The notes under the pieces are model-generated. The model saw nothing but the letters and a program-made list of their open reading frames with translations. It was not told the DNA's origin and did no database searches. A stretch of 14,049 nt of DNA from an uncultured Lachnospiraceae bacterium (GTDB taxonomy: Bacteria; Bacillota; Clostridia; Lachnospirales; Lachnospiraceae). The position numbers were made by a program, and so were the translations under genes. Below are positions 1 through 5,074 of the stretch, one piece after another (the stretch's first letter is position 1; each line of letters begins with the position of its first letter). Location of the stretch: positions 1 to 14,049 of the forward strand of contig CAKRAK010000034.1 of the NCBI GenBank assembly GCA_934294885.1, written 5' to 3'.

Positions 1-144
1 GGTTTCCGTTAAAGTCTCTCCGGTCTCCCTGCTGACGGTTTCCGTTAAAGTCTCTCCGGTCTCCCTGCTGGCGGTTTACGTTAAAGTCTCTCCGGTCTCC
101 CTGCTGGCGGTTTCCGTTCATGTCCCTTCTTTCACCCTGAGAAG
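1..144 (-). repeat. 36-bp tandem repeat inside infB, three near-identical units plus one degenerate unit
   Basis: Units lie at 1-36, 37-72 and 73-108, with a diverged unit at 109-144. Units 1 and 2 differ at one base, as do units 2 and 3. The period is a multiple of three, so the frame is kept; each unit encodes the 12 residues NRQQGDRRDFNG with a Gly/Val change in one copy. The fourth, most N-terminal unit reads like SQGERRDMNGN. The array probably continues past the left edge. Such near-identity at the DNA level points to recent expansion or homogenisation inside the IF-2 linker. Confidence 0.9.
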
Positions 145-439
145 CACCTGTATTTGCAGTGTTTTTGCGTTCCGGCTGTCTAACCCTATCATTAAAAGGA
201 TTTCCTTCGGAAGCAGCCTGCTTTGTTGTTTTTTCTGTAGCTGCCAATGCAGGCTTATCCTCCTTTTTCGGAGCACTGTTCTTTCCGCTAAAACGTTCCA
301 TTACCTTTTTTGCAGCTTCATCTGATACAGAACTCATATGACTTTTGACTTCAACACCATTTTTCTTTAATATCTCAATAATTTCTTTACTGTCTTTATT
401 AACATTCTTTGCTAATTCATAAACTCTAATATTTGCCAA
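1..439 (-). CDS. infB: Translation initiation factor IF-2, N-terminal 146 codons (partial, runs off left edge)
   Basis: IF-2 is the GTPase that brings initiator fMet-tRNA to the 30S subunit and promotes subunit joining. Only the N-terminal part is present; the G domain and the tRNA-binding domain lie beyond the window. Residues 1-51 read as the IF2_N domain, beginning MANIRVYELAKNVNKDSKEI. Residues about 52-98 are a polar linker, and from about residue 99 a 12-residue tandem repeat begins (see repeat entry). The start is a TTG at 437-439, directly after the stop of ylxQ and seven bases from a strong GGAGGT ribosome binding site. That start gives the canonical IF-2 N-terminus, so it is well supported. 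It is the last visible gene of the rimP-nusA-ylxR-ylxQ-infB operon. The repeated, Arg/Asp/Gln-rich linker is unusual in its regularity. Confidence 0.95.
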   Translation of the reverse strand, partial: MANIRVYELAKNVNKDSKEIIEILKKNGVEVKSHMSSVSDEAAKKVMERFSGKNSAPKKEDKPALAATEKTTKQAASEGNPFNDRVRQPERKNTANTGASQGERRDMNGNRQQGDRRDFNVNRQQGDRRDFNGNRQQGDRRDFNGN

Positions 440-766
440 TTACTGCACCTCCAAATTATCACAACGATCCATTTTCTTCAAAACTGCCTTACTTAAACCT
501 TCATCTATAACTGCTAATGAAGCTCTAAAATCTTTTCCACAGGCAGCCCCAAGGGAATCCTTATCCGCAAATTCCTTTATAGTCACCTGATAATAATCAC
601 ACATATTTCGAAATTTCTTTTTTGTATTATCTGAAGCATCAGATGCAACAATCACCAAAAACGCTTTTCCTTCTTTTACCGCTTTCTCCGTAGAAAACTC
701 GCCGGTAACCGTTTTTCCCGCCTTTGTTGCAATCCCTAACATAGATAACGCTCTATTCTGATTCAA
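440..766 (-). CDS. ylxQ: L7Ae/L30e-family RNA-binding protein YlxQ
   Basis: This is a 108-residue protein of the ribosomal L7Ae/L30e/S12e fold, known as YlxQ and almost always encoded between ylxR and infB in Firmicutes. These proteins bind kink-turn-like RNA; the cellular role of YlxQ is not firmly settled. The N-terminal stretch RALSMLGIATKAGKTVTGEF is the family signature for the first helix and the RNA-contacting loop. The VIVASDASDNTKKKF segment matches the strand-helix core, where members usually have L(I/V)..A.DAS..T.KK. The start ATG at 766 lies 14 bases inside the 3' end of ylxR in another frame, which implies coupled translation. The stop is immediately followed by the infB start. 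Length is normal for the family. Confidence 0.92.
   Translation of the reverse strand: MNQNRALSMLGIATKAGKTVTGEFSTEKAVKEGKAFLVIVASDASDNTKKKFRNMCDYYQVTIKEFADKDSLGAACGKDFRASLAVIDEGLSKAVLKKMDRCDNLEVQ
447..452 (-). promoter_or_regulatory. Ribosome binding site deciding the TTG start of infB
   Basis: The minus strand reads GGAGGT followed by seven bases and then TTG. The site lies within the last codons of ylxQ, and the ylxQ stop codon abuts the TTG with no gap. This suggests translational coupling between ylxQ and infB. It also supports TTG rather than a downstream ATG as the start. Confidence 0.8.
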
Positions 767-1025
767 TGTCTGTCAACTCCTTACTTAAACTATCATATAC
801 ATCTTGTGGAATAGACATTTTAAGTGAACGTTCCAAACCCTTTGATTTGATAGCCTGATTCAAACAATCTCTCTTCAAATGCAAATATGCACCTCTTCCA
901 TTTTCCTTACCGGACGGATCAAATTTAACAATATCATCCTTTGTTTTGATCACTCGTAACATATCTTTTTTAGAAATCATTTCACCACATCCAATACATC
1001 TGCGAAGTGGCACTTTTTTCGTCAT
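753..1025 (-). CDS. rnpM: YlxR family (DUF448) RNA-binding protein, RNase P modulator RnpM
   Basis: This is a 90-residue basic protein of the YlxR/DUF448 family. In Bacillus subtilis the family member has been described as a modulator of RNase P (RnpM); applying that role here rests on homology. Visible signatures are the N-terminal RRCIGCGEMISKKDMLRVIK segment with its conserved CxGC, and the central GRGAYLHLKRDCLNQAIKSK segment, which is the typical GRGAYxC/H-type loop. I chose the ATG at 1023-1025. An in-frame GTG nine bases upstream (1032-1034) has an AAAAGGAT only one base away, too close to serve as its ribosome binding site, while the same motif is about ten bases from the ATG. The gene overlaps ylxQ by 14 bases and follows nusA after 55 bases. 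Confidence 0.9.
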   Translation of the reverse strand: MTKKVPLRRCIGCGEMISKKDMLRVIKTKDDIVKFDPSGKENGRGAYLHLKRDCLNQAIKSKGLERSLKMSIPQDVYDSLSKELTDIESE

Positions 1026-1080
1026 AACTATCACATCCTTTTATATTCAAACTTACGCAAAAAACTTCAGATTATACCAA

Positions 1081-2265
1081 TTATGCATCTAAATCAGCAT
1101 CGGAAGCCTCATTATAGGAATCCTCTTCATAAGAATCTTCTTCATAGGAATCTTCGTATTCATCTGAATATTCATCATAATTATCATCTTCATTATAATC
1201 ATCGTAATATTCATCATCATAGCCCCATAATTCTCTGGCCTGAGTCTCACTTTTAATATCAATCTTATATCCTGTCAATCTGGCTGCCAGACGTGCATTC
1301 TGACCTTCTTTACCAATTGCAAGAGATAACTGGTAATCCGGAACAATAACCCGGGCACTCTTTTCTTCTTCATCCACACTTACGGAAATTACCTTTGATG
1401 GACTAAGTGCATTTTCAATAAAGATTGCAGGATCCTCACTCCATGTAATAATATCAATTTTTTCACCCTTTAAATCATCTACGATATTATTAACCCTTGC
1501 TCCATTCATACCAACGCAGGCGCCAACAGGGTCTACATTCGGATCATTTGACCATACTGCTATCTTAGAACGGGAACCGGCCTCACGGGAAATAGACTTA
1601 ATCTCTACTGTACCATCAGCAACCTCTGTTACTTCCTTCTCAAATAATCTCATAACCAGCTTTGGATGAGTACGGGAAACAACGACTCTTGGTCCCTTGT
1701 TTGTTTCTTTTACTTCTACAATATATAATTTAATTCTGTCTGTAGGACGATAATGCTCTGTTTTGATCTGCTCATTCTCCATTAATAGCGCATCCATCTT
1801 ATCATCCAGACTGACAGAAATGTTCTTACCGACATAACGCTGTACAACACCGGTAACAACGTCCTCTTCCTTACAGTAGAAATGATCATATAACGCTTTT
1901 TTCTCTTCTTCTTTAATCTTTTGAACAATTACACTTCTTGCCTGCTGTGCAGCAATCCTTCCAAAATTCTTTGGTGTAATCTCAACATTCACAACATCAC
2001 CAATATCATACTTCTTGCTCATCATCTGTGCCTTTTCAAGGCTGATTTCCGTTGCGGCATCCTCTACTTCATCTACAACAGTCTTTGCAGCATATACTTC
2101 AATGGCACCGGTCTCCCTATCCATATTAACAGTTACATTTTCACTTTTTCCAAAATCTTTTTTACATGCATCAAAGATAGACTTTTCAATAGCCTCTATA
2201 ATCACCTCTCTGGAAATTCCCTTTTCCTTCTCAATTTGCTCTAATGCAAGCATTAATTCTGACAT
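1081..2265 (-). CDS. nusA: Transcription termination/antitermination factor NusA with an acidic tyrosine-rich tail
   Basis: NusA binds RNA polymerase and nascent RNA and controls pausing, termination and antitermination. The 394 residues divide into the N-terminal polymerase-binding domain (about 1-125), an S1 domain (about 134-198), KH1 (about 200-285, with GACVGMNGARV at 248-258) and KH2 (about 290-345, with AIGKEGQNARLAA at 316-328). The core length is normal for Firmicutes. The C-terminal AR repeats of proteobacterial NusA are absent. In their place residues 349-394 form a tail with 24 Asp/Glu and 10 Tyr among 46 residues and no Lys or Arg. An AAGGAGG site eight bases upstream supports the ATG at 2265. 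The gene follows rimP after 26 bases in the usual operon order. Confidence 0.97.
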   Translation of the reverse strand: MSELMLALEQIEKEKGISREVIIEAIEKSIFDACKKDFGKSENVTVNMDRETGAIEVYAAKTVVDEVEDAATEISLEKAQMMSKKYDIGDVVNVEITPKNFGRIAAQQARSVIVQKIKEEEKKALYDHFYCKEEDVVTGVVQRYVGKNISVSLDDKMDALLMENEQIKTEHYRPTDRIKLYIVEVKETNKGPRVVVSRTHPKLVMRLFEKEVTEVADGTVEIKSISREAGSRSKIAVWSNDPNVDPVGACVGMNGARVNNIVDDLKGEKIDIITWSEDPAIFIENALSPSKVISVSVDEEEKSARVIVPDYQLSLAIGKEGQNARLAARLTGYKIDIKSETQARELWGYDDEYYDDYNEDDNYDEYSDEYEDSYEEDSYEEDSYNEASDADLDA

Positions 2266-2292
2266 TTCTTCTTCCTCCTTATTATTTCCATT

Positions 2293-2766
2293 TTAAAATT
2301 CAATTGCCGGACGAACCAGACTTAAATTAGCTCTGTCAATTACCATCTCTTTATCATCCTCGGATAACAGCGTAATGGTCTTTGTATCAAAAGAAACCAG
2401 TTCTGCTTCTATTTCTTTTATTTTGGTATTCTCTAAGGGTTTAAATAATTTTATTTCCAACACCTTACCTATATTTCTTTGAAAATCCTTATCTTTTTTT
2501 AACGGCCTTAGCAATCCCGGAGAACTGACCTCCAAAATATAAGTATCGGCAAACTCTTTCTCATAGGAATCCAACAGCGGATTCAACTGCCGGCTTACAT
2601 CAACACAATCATTAATACTGATTCCTCCCGGCTTGTCTGCATATACCCGAAGATAATAATTTGAACCTTCTTTTACGTATTCTACATCTACAAGCTCAAA
2701 TCCCCTTTCATCAAGAATAGGGGTTACCAGTGTTTCACACAAATTTTCGATTTCTTTCTTTGTCAT
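2293..2766 (-). CDS. rimP: Ribosome maturation factor RimP
   Basis: RimP is a cytoplasmic factor needed for efficient maturation of the 30S subunit. The 157-residue length is typical. The N-terminal domain (about 1-80) contains GFELVDVEYVKEG and the DCVDVSRQLNPLLD segment; the middle YILEVSSPGLLRPL is the family signature, usually written LEVSSPGLDRPL, with Leu here in place of Asp. Residues about 95-157 form the C-terminal SH3-like barrel ending in SLVRPAIEF. An AAAGG lies eight bases before the ATG at 2766. This is the first gene of the nusA-infB operon, with a promoter at 2845-2873 and a stem-loop between promoter and start. Confidence 0.96.
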   Translation of the reverse strand: MTKKEIENLCETLVTPILDERGFELVDVEYVKEGSNYYLRVYADKPGGISINDCVDVSRQLNPLLDSYEKEFADTYILEVSSPGLLRPLKKDKDFQRNIGKVLEIKLFKPLENTKIKEIEAELVSFDTKTITLLSEDDKEMVIDRANLSLVRPAIEF

Positions 2767-2792
2767 AAAAACAGCCTTTCCATAACACGTAA

Positions 2793-2820
2793 AGAGAGTG
2801 GACTGACTTGCCCACTCTCT
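2793..2820 (-). promoter_or_regulatory. Stem-loop in the 5' UTR of the rimP-nusA-infB operon
   Basis: On the minus strand AGAGAGTGG (2812-2820) can pair perfectly over 9 bp with CCACTCTCT (2793-2801) around a 10-base loop (2802-2811). It lies between the predicted transcription start (about 2838) and the rimP ribosome binding site. Only three U residues follow the stem, so it is a weak intrinsic terminator at best. An attenuator, an RNA-stabilising hairpin or a protein-binding leader are all possible. The structure is seen; its function is not. Confidence 0.6.
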
Positions 2821-2844
2821 AACTGTACAATATGTTACTACGTA

Positions 2845-2873
2845 AATATAGCACTAACGGCTAGAAAATGCAA
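2845..2873 (-). promoter_or_regulatory. Sigma-70-type promoter of rimP-nusA-ylxR-ylxQ-infB
   Basis: The minus strand reads TTGCAT (2868-2873), a 17-base spacer, then TATATT (2845-2850), preceded by TGC as an extended -10. The -35 matches consensus at four of six bases and the -10 at five of six. The predicted start near 2838 gives a leader of about 72 bases before rimP. It lies downstream of the rpmF terminator and just downstream of repeat copy 1. Confidence 0.75.
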
Positions 2874-2889
2874 GACCTTTTTTCCAATT

Positions 2890-2957
2890 GTTACTGTCAA
2901 GTATTCGTTGGCATGGTTCCTACCCGGACGCTTTCTTTCGCAGTGATGGTTCCTTTC
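2890..2957 (-). repeat. 68-bp dispersed repeat, copy 1, upstream of the rimP promoter
   Basis: This stretch matches 13944-14011 at 63 of 68 positions without gaps, in the same orientation. It occupies the gap between the rpmF terminator and the rimP promoter and ends 16 bases before the -35 box. One minus-strand frame is open through the element in both copies, but four of the five base differences change the amino acid, which argues against a selected protein. Within this copy the nine bases AGGAACCAT occur twice, 33 bases apart. Its minus-strand 3' end contains TTGACA inside a small inverted repeat (TACT-TGAC-AGTA). Confidence 0.85.
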
Positions 2958-2991
2958 CTTTATTTGATAAATCTCCTTATCGACATAACAT

Positions 2992-3025
2992 AAAAAAGGA
3001 TTCCTGCTTTCGCAAAAACCCTTTT
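2992..3025 (-). terminator. Intrinsic terminator of the DUF177-rpmF unit
   Basis: On the minus strand the arm at 3012-3025 pairs with 2994-3007 over 14 bp, including three G-U wobbles, closed by a GAAA tetraloop (3008-3011). The 3' arm ends in a run of six U residues. It starts six bases after the rpmF stop codon. This is a textbook Rho-independent terminator and isolates rpmF from the rimP operon. Confidence 0.88.
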
Positions 3026-3031
3026 CATTCA

Positions 3032-3208
3032 TTAAGCCTCAATGATTTCTTTTTTGTTATAGCTTCCACACTTCTTACAAACTCTGTGAGGAACCATCAA
3101 CTCTCCACACTTAGAACATTTTACTAATGTTGGAGCAGTCATCTTCCAGTTAGCTCTTCTCTTATCTCTTCTTCCCTTTGAAGATTTATTCTTTGGACAG
3201 ATAGACAT
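3032..3208 (-). CDS. rpmF: 50S ribosomal protein L32
   Basis: This is a 58-residue structural protein of the large ribosomal subunit. It begins MSICPKNKSSKGRRDKRRAN, the usual basic N-terminus of bacterial L32, followed by WKMTAPTLVKC. Four cysteines at 31, 34, 44 and 47 (CSKC and CKKC) form the zinc-ribbon version of L32, as opposed to the cysteine-free paralogue some Firmicutes carry. An AGGAGG lies eight bases before the ATG and overlaps the end of the DUF177 gene, whose stop is three bases upstream, so the two are surely co-transcribed. A strong terminator follows immediately. In many bacteria plsX follows rpmF; here it does not. Confidence 0.97.
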   Translation of the reverse strand: MSICPKNKSSKGRRDKRRANWKMTAPTLVKCSKCGELMVPHRVCKKCGSYNKKEIIEA

Positions 3209-3211
3209 TAT

Positions 3212-3757
3212 TCACACCTCCTTAAATTGATTGAAGATATCACTAAAAACTGCCATTCTTGGATCCGGAACCGTCTGGTCACAATCACATGTGCTCTTAT
3301 TCAGATTGGTTCCACATACTTTACATATCCCTTTACAGTCCTCTTTACAAAGCACCGTCATAGGAAGTATCGTATATAACTCATCCAAAACGAGCATGTC
3401 TACATCCAGATTACAGTCTTCGATATAACTTATTTCATCAGCTTCTTCCATAGATTCCTCATATGTTGAATCTATTGCTTTCTTTCTGGAAACATCAATA
3501 TCTCTTGAAATATGTAATTCATATTTTTCGGATACCGGCTCCAAACATCTGCTGCACGGACGTTTCACAATCACAGCAACATCAGCAGCTACGGACACAA
3601 TCTCTTTTTGGATATGACGAACCATAATCTGAAAATTATTCTCAGAATCTACTGAAAAGGATTCTCCAAAAAAGGTTCCGGTGACATCCTTTACCGCTGC
3701 ATCTGTAGTTAACTCTTTTCCTACAACAGACATAATATCATACAAGTTTAATCTCAT
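3212..3757 (-). CDS. yceD: DUF177/YceD-family protein, 23S rRNA accumulation-type
   Basis: This 181-residue cytoplasmic protein belongs to the DUF177 (YceD) family, which is nearly always encoded upstream of rpmF and has been linked to 23S rRNA accumulation and large-subunit biogenesis in bacteria and plants. Signatures are PCSRCLEPV (C68, C71) and the C-terminal block LPMTVLCKEDCKGICKVCGTNLN, where C137, C141, C145 and C148, with C157 and C159 after it, suggest metal binding. The ending DPRMAVFSDI is also typical. A middle acidic stretch (about 97-120) links the two cysteine regions. An AGGAG lies nine bases from the ATG at 3757, and a consensus promoter sits just upstream. Family assignment is firm; the molecular role is known only in outline. 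Confidence 0.9.
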   Translation of the reverse strand: MRLNLYDIMSVVGKELTTDAAVKDVTGTFFGESFSVDSENNFQIMVRHIQKEIVSVAADVAVIVKRPCSRCLEPVSEKYELHISRDIDVSRKKAIDSTYEESMEEADEISYIEDCNLDVDMLVLDELYTILPMTVLCKEDCKGICKVCGTNLNKSTCDCDQTVPDPRMAVFSDIFNQFKEV

Positions 3758-3788
3758 ATATTTGATCTCCTAAACTCACACGCTGACC

Positions 3789-3817
3789 ATTATACATAGT
3801 TTGAGTTTTTTTGTCAA
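3789..3817 (-). promoter_or_regulatory. Consensus sigma-70 promoter of the DUF177-rpmF unit
   Basis: The minus strand reads TTGACA (3812-3817), a 17-base spacer and TATAAT (3789-3794): both boxes match consensus perfectly. The predicted start near 3782 leaves a leader of about 25 bases, just enough for the ribosome binding site. It lies in the 111-base gap after ackA. That gap shows no convincing terminator, so read-through from ackA probably adds to this promoter's output. Confidence 0.88.
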
Positions 3818-3868
3818 CGTTTTTTCAAAATAATGTAGTATTTTTTTCATTAAACACAATATATCTGA

Positions 3869-5056
3869 TTAAACTAAAGCAACTGTCTCTCTTGCAATTG
3901 CCAGTTCTTCATTGGTTGGAATCACATATACAGGCACCTTTGAATCCTTTGAAGAAATACAGATTTCCTCACCTCTAACCTGATTTTTCTCTTCGTCCAC
4001 TTCGATACCAAGATAACCAAGATAAGAAAGAATTTCTTTTCTCATCTTGAAGTTGTTCTCTCCAATTCCTGCTGTAAATGCAATGGCATCCACACCATTC
4101 AAGGCTGCAACATAAGAACCAATATACTGTGCTGCTCTGTAGGCAAACATTTCCAATGCAACTGTTGCTTTTTTGTTACCATCCATACTTGCCTGATCCA
4201 AATCCCTGAAATCACTGGATACCTGGGAAATACCTTCCACACCTGATTTTTTATTCAATATGGTAATCACTTCATCCAATGTACAATTTAATTTTCCGGC
4301 TAAAAACTGTACAACAGCCGGATCAATGCTTCCGCTTCTGGTTCCCATGATCAATCCGTCTAACGGAGTAAATCCCATACTGGTATCTACACTTTTTCCA
4401 TCTTTAATTGCTGTAATGGATGAACCGTTTCCCAAATGACAGACAATCACCTTAGAAGGCTTATCCACTTTGTCAATCAACTCTAACAATCTTTTGGAAA
4501 CAAAGCTGTGGGATGTTCCGTGAAAACCGTATTTTCTTACTTTGAATTTTTCATAATACTCATATGGAATACCATACATATATGCCTTTTGCGGCATGGT
4601 CTGATGGAATGCAGTATCAAAAACCGCTACCATAGGAACATTCGGCATTAATGCTTTGCATGCAGATATACCAATCAGATTTGCAGGATTATGTAACGGC
4701 GCAAGATCGTTACATTCCTCAATTGCCTGAATAACATCATCTGTAATCACAACGGATTTTGCAAATTTTTCCCCACCATGAACAATACGATGTCCAACAG
4801 CATCAATTTCACTTAAATCTTGAATTACACCGGTTTCCTTATCGGTTAATGCTTCCAACACATAAGATACGGCACTCTTATGATCCGGCATAGGTACCTG
4901 CTTCTCCACCGGGTCTTTACCGGTAGGCTTATGATTCAGCTTACCGTCAATACCAATCCTTTCACATAATCCTTTTGCGATTACTTCTTCCGTATCGGAA
5001 TTAATCAACTGATACTTAAGGGAAGAACTACCACAATTCACAACAAATACGTTCAT
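3869..5056 (-). CDS. ackA: Acetate kinase
   Basis: Acetate kinase converts acetyl phosphate plus ADP to acetate plus ATP, the ATP-yielding end of acetate fermentation, in the cytoplasm. The 395-residue length is standard. Visible motifs are NCGSSSLKYQL (N7 onward), HRIVHGG with R90, FDTAFHQTMP, YGFHGTSH with H179, HLGNGSS, the GTRSGSIDPA loop with R240, TAGIGENN, and TNEEL with E383 near the C-terminus. R90, H179, R240 and E383 correspond to the catalytic residues known from the Methanosarcina enzyme, offset by one. An AGGAGG lies seven bases from the ATG, and the gene follows the GGDEF gene after 18 bases, so it is probably co-transcribed. The usual partner pta is not adjacent in this window; DUF177-rpmF lies downstream. 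Confidence 0.97.
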   Translation of the reverse strand: MNVFVVNCGSSSLKYQLINSDTEEVIAKGLCERIGIDGKLNHKPTGKDPVEKQVPMPDHKSAVSYVLEALTDKETGVIQDLSEIDAVGHRIVHGGEKFAKSVVITDDVIQAIEECNDLAPLHNPANLIGISACKALMPNVPMVAVFDTAFHQTMPQKAYMYGIPYEYYEKFKVRKYGFHGTSHSFVSKRLLELIDKVDKPSKVIVCHLGNGSSITAIKDGKSVDTSMGFTPLDGLIMGTRSGSIDPAVVQFLAGKLNCTLDEVITILNKKSGVEGISQVSSDFRDLDQASMDGNKKATVALEMFAYRAAQYIGSYVAALNGVDAIAFTAGIGENNFKMRKEILSYLGYLGIEVDEEKNQVRGEEICISSKDSKVPVYVIPTNEELAIARETVALV

Positions 5057-5074
5057 TTTTATGCCTCCTAAATA

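Noticed and set aside
1..144. Short regular repeats at the left edge that could suggest a CRISPR array
   Set aside because: The units are directly contiguous with no unique spacers, the 36-bp period preserves the reading frame, and they encode the IF-2 linker.
1026..1034. Upstream GTG start for ylxR/rnpM
   Set aside because: The purine-rich site is only one base from this GTG; the ATG at 1025 has usable spacing and gives the normal family N-terminus.
1921..2296. Plus-strand open frames antisense to nusA, and similar ones antisense to the FtsA-like gene, coaE, polA and mutY
   Set aside because: They lie wholly opposite well-identified genes, lack ribosome binding sites and resemble no family; they are antisense shadows.
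2895..2900. TTGACA at the 3' end of the 68-bp repeat as a -35 box
   Set aside because: In neither copy is there an acceptable -10 hexamer 16-18 bases downstream; the separate TTGCAT/TATATT and TTGTAT/TATAAT pairs fit better.
2767..3031. c-di-GMP or other known riboswitch in the larger gaps, suggested by the GGDEF gene
   Set aside because: No conserved riboswitch core was recognised in any gap; the gap holds a terminator, the repeat, a promoter and a simple hairpin.
2838..3032. 64-codon minus-strand open frame across the rpmF-rimP gap
   Set aside because: It runs through the rpmF terminator, the 68-bp repeat and the rimP promoter; the repeat portion shows mostly non-synonymous differences from its other copy.
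3818..3868. Possible terminator after ackA
   Set aside because: Only a weak all-A/T six-base stem can be drawn, and its T-run is on the plus strand, where no gene ends.
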